Positions 31,786 to 42,907 of a DNA stretch of 64,000 bases are shown here, in pieces (the stretch's first letter is position 1; each line of letters starts with the position of its first letter). Made by a program: the position numbers and the translations under genes. Source of the stretch: Calonectria ilicicola (Eukaryota; Ascomycota; Sordariomycetes; Hypocreales; Nectriaceae); contig CP085832.1 of assembly GCA_020809705.1 (NCBI GenBank), positions 2,294,001-2,358,000 of the forward strand. The letters run 5' to 3'. A model generated the notes under the pieces. That model ran no database searches, was not told the origin of the DNA, and saw only the letters and a list, made by a program, of their open reading frames with translations.

Positions 31786-34700
31786 TTATGATAACACGCT
31801 CTTTTCGACTCTCAACTTTAAGTTTAGTGCTATTCCACTTTTCTTCCACGTAGCTAGTGCTTCCTTGCCTAAAGGACTGTCTGCGTGTTTGTTTTGGATG
31901 TTGTGCTCAATTTCCTTTTGAACCATATCTGTAATTTGTGGAAAGTCATCACCTTGGGCTAGTCGCGCCTCGGCCATTGCTGCCACCCAGTGTATATGGT
32001 TTGACCATGATATTCCAAAATATGATTGGTCTGCTACAGGGACTGGTTTTTTTGGTTGTGGTTTTCGCTTTAGGAATCGTAATGAAATCCGCCTGCTCTT
32101 CTGCTCCGGAGCTAGTGGCTCAATTTGAGGCCTTGCGTCTGCGTCACCCGACGACACGTCAGACTCATAAGCTACACGATAATATAAAAGTACTCTTTTT
32201 ATCCATTCCCTTTTGAAGTCTTCTTCATCGTCAGGTATAGTATGCGAAACTCTTGTGAAGCGGCCGGATAAAATAAGTGATGAGGGGTCTAGCAATCTAG
32301 GATTGGTCAAGGCGTTTCGACGACCTGATTTCTTGTCAATTAAAAACAGCGATGTTTGACGAAGAATTTCCTTCCACCGATCAGATTTCTCCACGTCAGA
32401 CTTGTAATAGTGCCTGGACCACACCATGCTTGCGAAGATGATAGCCTCGCCACACTGCACGTCTGAAAAAGACGTGCTAAAACACGGAGCATGTTCAGAC
32501 CCAGTAAGGTGGTTTTTGAAAGCTAGGAAATGAAGGTATGTTTCGGCCACTTGGACTTCTAGGATTTTGTGGCTAGAAATGCCTCCGTCTAGGCCCACCG
32601 GCAATATCACAGCACTCTTGGTGTCATTCGGTGAACAGTCTTTCACTATGTCATTCCTAATTGAGTGCAATGCAATAGCAAGTGCATCATAGCAGTAATT
32701 ATCCCTGTCGTTCTTATCTGGATAGAACTTCCCGAGGTCATAAAGCGGTCGAGGAAGAACTAGACGCCATCCATCCCTGTCGCCTGTCATGTCGATGGTG
32801 CCTGAGCTGTGGAGAAAGGTCCCAGTGATGGGCTCCATGCGGATGAAGAATAGTGATGACAAGTTTTGTACAGTCTCCCAAAAATTATACTTGTTCCAAA
32901 TGCCGTTGTTGCAGAGCAAATTAAGGAGCCATGTTGGTACGTGGTTATCTGAAGGACTTAAAGTTGCCTGGTTTCCACATTTGTCCCAGTAGTTCTTTGG
33001 CGAACAAGCTCTTTCGAAGAGATCCATGGAGACATTAGTACGATCAAGGAAGCAAAGGAGGTAGAGAAATCGAGCTACGTCTTCGGGTATTGAGTTGATA
33101 GACATTTTCCACGTTGTGAAAACTGACATCTTGTACCCAGTACTAGGACGTTTACCGAGCATCCTCTGAATAAGTTCATCTCTTCGAGTTTCGTATTCAT
33201 TCAAATATGAATCTAAACCCCCAATGGTTCTAATATATCTATTTTGAGAAAGGTCAAAACTAAATTCGGTGTAAAGAATACTAATTTCAGGACTGATTAC
33301 TTACGAGCCTGCGAGGTCAATTGCAAGAGCCATGCAATCCAATGTTTCAGCAATTTTTTCTGCCTTCCTTTTCTGTATCTCGTCTCTCCCGTCTAAGCAT
33401 GCATGGTAGATTAGCAATTTGGTAGCGCTTTCGAGTGACAGCCCTCCGACCTCCATTCTAGATGTTCCAAGTCGATATGCATCCTCCCGTCGGGATGTAA
33501 CAATGATATCTCCCTCGGAATAACTGGGGAAATAATCCTCTAGCTTTTCTATAATTGACTCGTCATCGGCTCCGTCAAATAGAAAGAGCCACCGTTGGCC
33601 TCGACGGCGGAGTTCGTTTTTGATTTTTTCAACATTGGAATCTAGTGGCGACTGGTAGCCAACCACTGCATCCTGAAAAGCGGTTCTGGGTATGGTTGGC
33701 GGAAGAACAAGGCCGAGTTGGCTTGCAGCCAAAACAAAGCTATCCTCCAGGCATTTCATATTATGAGTATCAAACCATAGACAAACATCATATATTCCAC
33801 GTTGATGTTGTGTAGAGGCATAGTGAAGCATGAGCTGTGTTTTGCCACACCCCCCAAGGCCAACCAGGACTAAACATTGTACGTCACCTTTGCGCTCTAT
33901 ATCGATATCACTTCTGATACTAAGATCAAGTTGCTTTTCTATCAAATCCGATTCTGCTCGTGGAACAAAATGGGCTACGGGACGATGCCCGATGCGATCT
34001 GGCTGATAGAATTTCTGTGTGGAATTTTGAGCTTGACTAGAGGGGCCTGATTGAGTTACTTGGTTATCTGAGACTCTGCTGTGGGTTATAGAATGATTGT
34101 TAGAGCTTGCTAGTGTTGAGTTTCTTAGCCAAATAACACACAGAGCCTATTTAATTCAGAGCTAACATACGTTGTAACCAGGCCTGAATATCTCCTATTA
34201 TGCTCAAATATCCGTTATCTTGACCATTGTCGAACTTGACCATTTCCTATAGCATTCACTTTTATTAGTTATGTACGTTTAATTAAATTGGTCGGGTTGA
34301 AATCACCATATGATTACCGGAAATAGTTCCTGGTAGATGACCAAAGAGTGTTGCTGACCGTTCATCTACCACCTGCAATATTAAGCAAAAAGTTAGGGAA
34401 TAGGTCTAGATTGCAACTCACCCGTCCCACAGCACGAAGGGCACGTTCCTCCATAAAACAAGCCACTCGGCATTCATATTCTCTGTTGGGCTGGTTGGTC
34501 AGCCATAAGCCAAATTGCATTTGAAGATTGTGTAACTCTTGCGATTTGGTGCCAAGAATTCTCACGACCTCTACATTTGCCCTCTTCAAAGCTATACGAT
34601 GGAGGTGCGCCCAAAGGACTCCATATGGTGCCAAATCCGAGCCTTCGTGAGGTGTACCGAGGAAGGAGATCCCGAGGACAGTTTGTGAAAGTTGACTGTT

Positions 34701-35350
34701 ATCATCCTCCTTTTTATATTGTGTTGAAAGGAGAATTGCTTGTTTGGCAACAAGGCCACCCAGACTGTGCACTACGAGAATGATAGGACGGGTCTGCCAG
34801 CAAATTAGATGGGAGGAAACGTGAAAATAGAAGGTTAGTGAGCCACCTTTTCGTTTTTTCTTCTTACTCTTGATATTCCTCGGATCAAATTACTGGAGTG
34901 GTGCATAAGAGTGTTTTGGCTGGTCGGGCCAAGGAGGCTGACAAAATCCGAGTCATAGCCGAAAGACAAGACGCGCGCAGCTGGGCAATCCGATGGTAGA
35001 AGATGAACCGGCCAGTAGGTATTATCTTTTCGCCAGGTCTTATAAGGATGGCCTCCAAGTCCATGAATGAAGATAATGTCAACCTGAGCAGAATCATTGG
35101 GGTATACGACCCGAAGGCCGTCGCACTGGCCGCCTGGAAAGATGTGCTCCAGAGGACTTTGAACTGGGGTCCTTTGATGTGCTTCCCAACCATTCACGAC
35201 AAGTTTTTGAGCAGACGAGGAGCTTAGCGAAGGCACCGAGACGAGCTCATCATTAATGGGAGTCTTGTCGTCATGATGTGACAAAATGGGCCTAAGCTGG
35301 GGTGAGAGAGGTTTACTGGGCGGCTTGGAACTGCGAAAGAGGCGCGGCAT
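31786..35350 (-). CDS. NLR-like protein: alpha/beta-hydrolase (SesB-type) - NB-ARC
   Basis: The six-exon, 1084-aa model is 35350-34868, 34793-34422, 34372-34307, 34246-34171, 34109-33305 and 33238-31786, with all phases consistent. The N-terminal esterase domain has IFIHGLGGHPYKTW, the elbow VHSLGG (Ser about 171), LGTPHEGS and GNHMEMVKF, so Ser and His are present. A Ser/Gln-rich linker leads to NB-ARC: P-loop GLGGCGKTQL (about 416-423), FLFDGADD (Walker B) and VTSRR. The C-terminal 500 residues are helical, begin with YLNEYETRRDELIQRML, and show no obvious TPR, ankyrin or WD motif by eye. The weakest junction is intron 3 (donor GTGATT). In known fungal NLRs the esterase would be the effector released on activation. 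Confidence 0.9.
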
Positions 35351-36461
35351 GTTTACTTGGCTGGACAGGAAGGAAGAAAATAAGCATGGACCACCTGTAT
35401 TTGCACAATGTTTGTCGGTCCAGTCGTCACTTCAGTCGTGGGTCTGGGTCGCTCTGTGTTCATGGAAAAGAGAGCGCGTGGGTCGGTCTCACGACACAGC
35501 CCAACGGCTTCCAATGAAGGAGCTTCGAATTCTGTGGCTGTGCAAGACAGTAATGATGAAGCGGGGTGGAATTGCGGGGTCGCCAGCCTATCAGTCAGCA
35601 TCTGCTCCTGCGTCGGCGGTTAAGCCAAGGTTTGGTTGGGGAAGGCCCTTGTCAGCAGCTGTTCTGTAGTTGTGCCTGATCCTTGGGGTCTTTTTTCTCA
35701 CATATTTCCAGCAGCCGAACTCTCCTGCATCAAGCTATCTTTCATGAACTATTCCTCTCTAGTGATAGCAAGGACGCTGAGTTACCTGAAGTGCTAGATC
35801 GTGAAATCGCCGGGCCACTTTGGATGTTAGGCCACCGGCTTTTTCTTTTTTCTTTTCAAAGACCAAGGCAACAAAACTTGCTCCATTAATTTTCTTTTAT
35901 ACGCAAAAAATGCAATGTGCAAGGAAGTGTGTATTTTGACGAAGACATTTCAAAAACTAAATATTAAATATCGCAATAAGCCCCTATCATAATAGCTAAA
36001 CACAGTGGCTTAGTGGGAGGTAGATGTAGTAGCTCACCTGAACGTTGCCATTTACAGACGGTATTGTTCCATTTTCCTCTCTTGGCTCCGTAATAGGACT
36101 CCAAAAATGGAGATCAATATTGAGTAGACAATTTCTTGACGGGATCCCGTATTTTCTGAGAGCTATTGTCATATGGACCTCGGATGTGTTGATTTCAGAT
36201 TTTGAATTGAACATCGATATTTTTGACTGATTTCTCTTAGTTTTTATCTTAGTTGAGAACTCTGTCCTTCTTTTAGCCTGGTTATTTCTATTTTTGGTAA
36301 ATCGGGGGCTCAACCAAGAGGGAGCTCCAAAAACATAACGGTGATAAATACAACTAAGTTGATTATTTCTATATTACTAAGTATAGGCACATAAAAATGG
36401 GTTTACTAGTCCTAATACAGGAAACTCTTACATACCGCATCGTGCTTTTTGCTCTGTAATG
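35351..36461. other. Intergenic between NLR and Zn2Cys6 gene
   Basis: The region holds the promoter of the minus-strand NLR and the 3' flank of the regulator. A minus-strand frame at 35996-36313 has partly coding-like composition but no domain I can support. No repeat was seen. Confidence 0.4.
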
Positions 36462-38810
36462 CTAGCCGTCATTGAAACCCGAAACACTATTTACAATGTC
36501 ACCCCATTCCGGGAGATACAGCATCTCGGACATTGTAGATTCATCAAAACCAATTAAACCATTCTGCCAGAACAAACATGGGTCAGGCAAGTGCCCCCGC
36601 ACTTCTTCCTCAATTAGTTGAGAGCCGTCGCTTTCCTTAGCACTCACCTTGGGACCACCATCATACAGTTGGTTTCGATTTGGTACTTGAGATTGTAAAT
36701 AGGGAATGGAGGTTTGCTCGCCCTCTGTATCCACAGTACTCGGAATATAGCCGGCCCGAGAGTCATTCAATCGACTTGTGGCGATGGAGCTGCTCTGCAA
36801 TCGAGGAGTAGAGGAACCTCGGATAGCTTCTCGGGCTTCTGATGCCTGGCGTCTCAGTAATGCTAAACACCTCCAAATATTGCTTCCCTCGGCATTATTT
36901 TGTGTCAAATCACTGGTCGATAAGTTATGTGCGTAAGGCACAACGCTAAATGTTCGGTCTACCAGTTCCCATACTTCTTCGGCTTCCTGAGCGGCTGGGT
37001 AGGCGGATAAGTATCTCAAAATATAGGCGAGAGCGTACCATTGTGTATATGTTTTAAATACCCAGGCGTAGCGCGTAGAAATTTCTCCGCTCACCAATTC
37101 GTAGCTGTTCCGGAGTGTGCGGCAAGCTGCACGAAACGGTTCTTGACAAAGGCCTTTGAGAGACTCATTGCAGCTGTCTTTGCTAGAATGCACGTATAAT
37201 TGCTCGCGTAGTTGAAGCATAAACTCCATCTTGGAACACGCAGTATAGTAATGTGCCAGAGAAGCCTTGCGTAAGTTGGACGCAGCTTGTGGAATAGGGT
37301 CCGAGAAGAACCGGTTTGACAGCCAATCGTTGTGATCTTGTATTGTTTTTCGTTTTATCGCAATGTCTTTTTTTATGTCGGGATCTGTCCTTGACTTTGA
37401 ATCCAAGACTTGATGCAGCAATTTTCCCGCCTCTATTTGACATAGTGCATATGAGGTATCAGTCCACCCATCACCATCGGGTGGCAGTGATTTCATTGAT
37501 GGGAAAATCTGGCCATCATCAACGTTCAGAGGGAGTCGAATGTCTTGCTCGTGGTATTGGATCGAGAGGGCAAAACCATGATCTTCGGGTGCCCGAGAGT
37601 CAAGCATGCAAAGTTGTCACCATAGTCTAATCCGTAGTTCGGTTTCAAAGGGACTAAGCTTAAGCAATGCGCCGTCACGGTGTATGCCGATAGACTGTGC
37701 CAGTCGAATTACGGTTCCAGTGAGGACCCAGACTGCACGGCTGTTGTCGCGCACTCGGAGACAAGTCTTTCAGAGTTAGATGTAAACTCATAGAAGAAAT
37801 AGTGACGGCAAAGACTCACACAAAAAATAGCCAGAGCTTGCAGCTGTGTGAGATTTGGCTCGTTAAGATGGTTAGCCTCTGTCAAGGCATGATTTAACCC
37901 AGTTCTATACTGTTTCAGCAACTTGTTGGATGTTTCTGATGTCAGAGCTGATATTTGATCATCAGATAAGCTGGTGATGGCAGAGAAGTAAATGGCAAAG
38001 GCTAGTGCTTCTAGAGATGGATCTGCATTTTTCGGATCAGAGATCATGGAGATCATGGCTGACTGGGTGGTTGGGATGTGAAGAATCTTGACAACGGGAT
38101 CGACATTTTCGACATAAATTGTCCATAATTTTAGGGCAAACTGAGCGTCTGGGTGCAGTCGGTTGTTACCGATGAGAGGATCCCGGCCAATAGGAGATGG
38201 ATAGAGGTTCAAGTCTAAATTGGAAGATGGACTGAAAGCAGGTTTGTGCGATTTCTGACGCTTTGGGGCGTGTATCCTGTCTTCCTATGTTGAAGTTAGA
38301 ATTACGGTACGTTTTTTAGTAGGTTTCAGATTGGGACTTGGATCATACATCTTGAAAAAGTTCGAGCAGATTTGAATTGTCCACATAGTGGACCCGATCC
38401 CCATCTTTCAGCAGTGCTTCCCATGTCTCGCGGTGGGAAGAACGGGTTCGGACGGGCTCGGAGACCGATTCAAGAGGTCTTTTGGCTGCGCTTGCAGGGG
38501 GTCTGTGGTCTTTTACACTATCTCTGTTCAAAACCTCCAATAAGATTGTCTCAAGCCTTTCTAAACGACCTGTGATTTCTTCCAACGGCGACGCCTTTTT
38601 GGGCAACTCTCGCTCTTTGCTGGGATATTTGCAGTCCCAGCCTGCGCGAGAGCAGTGGAAACATGGCATCTTCCGATTGCATCTTACTTTCCGGCGGTGA
38701 CAGCTGATGCAGGACCGGGGATTTAGGCCAACAATAGCAGGGTGCTCAGACTCAGTAGAGTCGTTGTCAGGGCCTGCATTGTCTGCATGAGGCTCCACAT
38801 GGTCGGTCAT
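36462..38810 (-). pseudogene. Zn2Cys6 transcription factor, interrupted by an in-frame TGA at a conserved Trp
   Basis: Exons 38810-38349, 38284-37820 and 37766-36462 would encode 743 aa. The zinc cluster is near the N-terminus (CISCHRRKVRC, then CFHCSRAGWDC, six cysteines), followed by a Leu-rich coiled coil (LEEITGRLERLETILLEVL). The fungal_trans domain follows, with VWVLTGTVIRLAQSIGIHRDG. The block RLWWQLCMLDSR, near-universal in such regulators, is here RLW-stop-QLCMLDSR: TGA at 37619-37617 (minus strand; codon 359) stands where TGG is expected. The frame is otherwise open for 385 more codons, to a normal end (MLYLPEWGDIV). The stop is followed by C, the leakiest context for TGA. It lies head to head with an MFS transporter gene, which it probably controlled. 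Confidence 0.82.
37617..37619 (-). other. Premature TGA in place of a conserved Trp codon
   Basis: The frame is confirmed from exon 3 start 37766 (49 codons before). Flanking codons read RIRLW and QLCMLDSRAP. A single G-to-A change in TGG explains it. Confidence 0.85.
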
Positions 38811-39293
38811 GATTGAGAAATCCGCCTGAGGATAAGACCATGCGGCTTGGGAAGAGAGACAATTGGTGATGGAGGGATACAGAGCTTGGAAGGTCGAAAG
38901 CCAAGTGAACGTTTGGGTACGTCACCGCAAAGCGTCTACATCCTCGTCGGTGCGCTCGGCCCCGAAGGCTCCGAAGGCCCCACTGGGCGTCAGACGCGGG
39001 AGACTATGGGGGGCGATCGCTAATTATTTGATGACTCTTCTGTAAGAATGCGCGCTAAACTGCCTGGAGGTGGGGATAGTTCACGGTGCGCCATCCCGTG
39101 TACGTGATCATCTCGGGCCATCGCAGCCGAGCATGTCCGTCCACGATGAACTATAGAGCACGACGCAGAAGATGTCGATCCTATAACTCCCTAGCATGAA
39201 ACACGCAGCCATTTTTTAAGTTATTTTTTTTTCTTTTGGGCCACTCGCGTCTCTTTCCTAGACGAGACAACTAGAATTGCGCTTCTTTTTAAA
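38811..39293. promoter_or_regulatory. Divergent promoter of the regulator and MFS transporter genes
   Basis: This 0.48-kb region between a Zn2Cys6 gene and a transporter gene is likely a shared promoter. It has T-rich stretches just before the transporter ATG (39213-39236, 39284-39292). No certain binding site was identified. Confidence 0.45.
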
Positions 39294-40716
39294 ATGTTTA
39301 AGGCCGTTGATCAGTTCTCAACAGGTGATGGCGCCCTAAGCACTGCACCAACTGAAATTGTCGACACACCCGATTCGACCGACTGTGAAATACTCAGTGA
39401 GCAGCCCATTGAGGAATCCAAATCTTTCCCCGAAGGCGGTTACGGTTGGGTGTGTGTTGCAGCCACCTTTCTCATTAATGCTCATACTTGGGGTGTCAAT
39501 AGTGTAAGAGTCTAGCCCGTGTTATACGCTACGGATTGCGACATCTAACACCATGTAGGCTTATGGCGTTATTCTCGCCTTCTATCTATCTAACAATACT
39601 TTTCCTAATACTACAGCTCTCGATTATGCATTTGTTGGAGGTCTTAGCATTGCTTGTGCCATGCTCATCTCACCTTTAGCTACGCACCTGATTCATCGAT
39701 ATGGTATCCATGTTTCAATATGCCTCGGCGCAGTACTTCAAACAGCTTCACTCATAGCTACATCATTTGTTCATTCCAACTGGCAACTTTTTCTTTATGA
39801 AGGAATCTGCTTTGGAATTGGCATGGGCTTCTGTTTTGTTGGTTCCGTCGGCATCATTTCGCACTGGTTCGACAAGCGCCGCAGCCTCGTGAATGGTATT
39901 GCCGCTGCGGGCTCTGGAATTGGTGGTCTCACATATTCGCTAGCCACTGGCACTATGATTCCGCGATTGGGATTCCCTTGGGCCATGCGAATTCTTGGAA
40001 TTATTTGTTTTGTCGTTAACTTGGTTTGTGGCGGTTTGCTACGTAACCCACCAAATTCCAGCCACCGCCCGAACGGAGCAGCTATCAAGTTTACGATGTT
40101 GCGAAAGCCACAGTTTTGCCTCCTACTTATATGGGGTACTTTGAGTGCTTTGGGATATGTTTCCTTGTTATTCAGCCTTTCCAGTTATACAGTGGCTGTT
40201 GGGCTAACTCAGCATCAAGCCAGCGTTGTGGGTGCGATTCTCAACCTTGGCCAGGCTCTTGGCCGTCCCATGGTTGGAATCTTGAGCGATTCATTCGGCC
40301 GTCTCAATGTCTCATTCCTTGCTACTCTATATACAGGTGTTCTCTGCTTCGTATTTTGGACCTTTGCAAAATCCATGGCGGCCATTTGCGCTTTCGCCAT
40401 TGTTGTTGGGTTGGGAGCAGGGACCTTGTGGGCGGCAGCTGCACCTCTTACGGCTGAGGTGGTTGGAATCAAAGAAATGTCTAGTGCACTGGGTCTCTTT
40501 TGGTTGACTTTAGGACCCTCCACTGCTCTATCCGAGGCAATTGCTGTTCAGCTTAGAGGTGATGTTTCAGACAGCTATCCGTACTTGCGAGTCCAGATGT
40601 TTACCGGGACAATGTACGCGTCGGCTGCGTTATGTTTGGCAACGTTGAAATTTTGGCCCTCTTCCAGCCCTTGTCCACAAGACGAAAACGGAGAGAAGGT
40701 TGAAGCTACGAACTGA
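39294..40716 (+). CDS. MFS transporter, monocarboxylate-porter-like
   Basis: A plasma-membrane transporter of the monocarboxylate porter type; such fungal members move carboxylates or are orphan. Exons are 39294-39503 and 39559-40716 (455 aa). After an acidic cytosolic N-terminus comes the family signature EGGYGWVCVAATFLINAHTWGVNSAYGV, split by the intron exactly within NS|AYG. Twelve hydrophobic segments are visible, with the cytosolic loop WFDKRRSLVNGIAAAGSGIGG between helices 4 and 5 and GRLNVSF between helices 8 and 9. It is divergent from the broken Zn2Cys6 gene, so its expression may have changed. No obvious defects. Confidence 0.9.
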
Positions 40717-41552
40717 TTAAAATAAGAGGAAGGAGGGATACCCAACAGGTTAGAAACCTTGGGAGCAGCTAGAAAGTTGCTATGGTAGTGATAAAAGATG
40801 GAGAAATCAGGCCAGAAGGGTCCCACCATACCCTTTATATCTCCTCTCCTAAAAAAGTCCTCCGCTGGGCTTGATACTTATAGACCATTAGACAATACAT
40901 ATTATACAAGACATTTCACACAATTGGATCCTAGTCCTCAATTTATTGTTTTAATGATGATAGTAACAATTTTATGAACTTCAATTTTAATGCTATCTTG
41001 GCGTTACAGAGCATAATTCTGCCGAGGTGGTCGAGGGCGTCCCGCATCTAGTTGAGAAGATGAGCCCCAAGTATGATTGCCTGTTGGTGCCTTGACCCTG
41101 ATAAGTACCTATCCTCGATTCAGATTGGCTCAAACTGGTACATCTAAACTAGCTCATCATGCATATGATCAATGCACCCGAACGTGATCCAAGAAATATG
41201 CATCTATGCTTTGGCGATCATATATGGGTCGTAATGTCTTTGTACTCTCCAACGCACTTGTGACCCATTGTGACTACACGCTCAAATACGAATAATAAAA
41301 TTTTCACGTAGGCTATTTTTGATGTCGGATCAATCTCTTACTTAGGACAAACTGGACCTGAACCGCAATATTTTCTAGCATAATAAGTACTGAGGTATGT
41401 TTATCCGGGACTACACCTCATTTCAGGTTACAAAATATTAGAAATAACGAAGGATAATATTTTATTGCAACGTCCTTCCATGCACTGTCACATCTCACAC
41501 TAGACAAGCATATGCCTTGTCAATGCTACTACCACCATCGCCTCCCAGGATC
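40717..41552. other. Intergenic, AT-rich
   Basis: The 3' flanks of two convergent genes; AT-rich at 40900-40990. A tRNA-like A-box word at 41020-41040 lacks a B box. No gene is supported. Confidence 0.4.
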
Positions 41553-42907
41553 TTACAGCCTCGCTTGCTCAATTCTTGTCAGAGTTCTCATTGGCTGGCC
41601 AGCACGGCTTCCGTCGCCTTCTTTCCTATCTTTGTCATCCAATGATGGCATTCTCATTCGCCATTTCTCACGAAGTTCTTCCGAAGCTTTGTTCTCGAAG
41701 CAGTCGGTGACATACTTCCCGAGAACAGGCAAGAATTTAAAGGCGCTGAGAAAATATCAGAATTAGCAAAAGCAACATACTATATTAAAAATAAAAGGTC
41801 CACTTACTGTCCAGCACCTCCTGTGGCAAGGAAAAGTCCATCAATTTCGGGGTGGTGATCGATGATAAAGTCTCCTTTTGGCGTATCCGAATACCAACCG
41901 AATCGAAGAGCCTTCCACTCACGATTCGCAATTTCAGCAGGAAAATGGCGAAGCAAAGCAGCTCTAAGCTCTTCTTCAGCATCATCTGGAAGATAGGACG
42001 TATGGATATTTGTCGCGTCCCGCTTAGGTGCCGAAACTGTGCGTTTAGACCCGTCCACGGCGACAGAAGTGGTGAATCCGAAACCGTGCTTTGCAACCTT
42101 GAGAGTCTGGTTTGCCTCGGTCGGCGGGAAAACAACATCGCCAATGCTAAAGTTCATCAGAATAGGCATGTCTTTGTATTTCTTTGTCTCCTCTGGTGTG
42201 AGCCGAATGAAGCCGACAGGGTGTCCAGTCGCGGTCATGGCATGGGTCATCGGTAACAGCAAGTTAGACCATGCTCCTGTTGCAAGAATGACCTGGGAAG
42301 CAAGCATTTGATCGCCATCAGCTAGGTTAACACCGATTACTCTATTTCCGTTAAATATCAACGACTTAACACGACCGCGATCGCCTGTAATGAATGACAC
42401 GCCTTCAATCGTGCACTGAGCACTGAGTTGACGGATGCTATCCTCAGCATTCGCCCAACCGCTTCGAGCATCAATGTATGCTTTCAGACCGTCAAGTTGA
42501 GGTTCAACACTTGGATACTTTTGGCAAACTCCATTGGCATCATCATATACGTCCAAGGTTTGGCCCAGAGATTCCGTAACTTGCATACTTTTTTCGATGT
42601 AAGGATTTCCAGGCTTCTTCACCAACACAGCAAACCCGGATTCGTGGTCGTGGGTCGCGTATTCAGTAGTCCAGCCCTTATAGGCTTCGCGGGCCATTTT
42701 CCCGTAGACCTCATCAGCGTAAATGAGACGGATGACGCGTGATATGTCTACGCTACTCCCATCGATCGCTGGAGGCAAGTAACGATCCATCACAGTAACA
42801 TCGTTGTAGCCCCGTCTCTTCAACTCTAGTGCAGTTGAGAGCCCGAAAACACCTGCACCAATGATGAGAATAGACTCATCCTTGGAAGCTGGAGCTTTTG
42901 TCGTCAT
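41553..42907 (-). CDS. FAD-dependent oxidoreductase of the amadoriase / saccharopine-oxidase type
   Basis: This DAO-family flavoenzyme most resembles fructosyl-amino-acid oxidases or L-saccharopine/pipecolate oxidases. Exons are 42907-41808 and 41745-41553 (430 aa). The start MTTKAPASKDES at 42907 precedes the FAD motif ILIIGAGVFGLSTALELKRRGY; an upstream extension of the frame looks non-coding. SSVDISRVIRLIYADEVYGKMAREAYKGW is the family block binding the flavin, WYSDTPKGDFIIDHHPEIDGLFLATGGAGH is the late FAD-binding block, and AFKFLPVLGKYVTD follows across the intron. The C-terminus has no clear peroxisomal SKL-type signal (it ends ARL, a weak variant that could work). It is not contiguous with the other two flavoenzymes. 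Confidence 0.9.

Noticed and set aside
35996..36313. Minus-strand frame with coding-like composition
   Set aside because: A stretch (LRKYGIPSRN, LNIDLHFW) looks protein-like, but no domain, partner exon or conserved motif could be supported.
41018..41100. tRNA-like sequence (GCCGAGGTGGTCGAGGGCG)
   Set aside because: It resembles the A box of Ser/Leu tRNAs, but no acceptor stem or clear B box can be paired; at best a decayed fragment.
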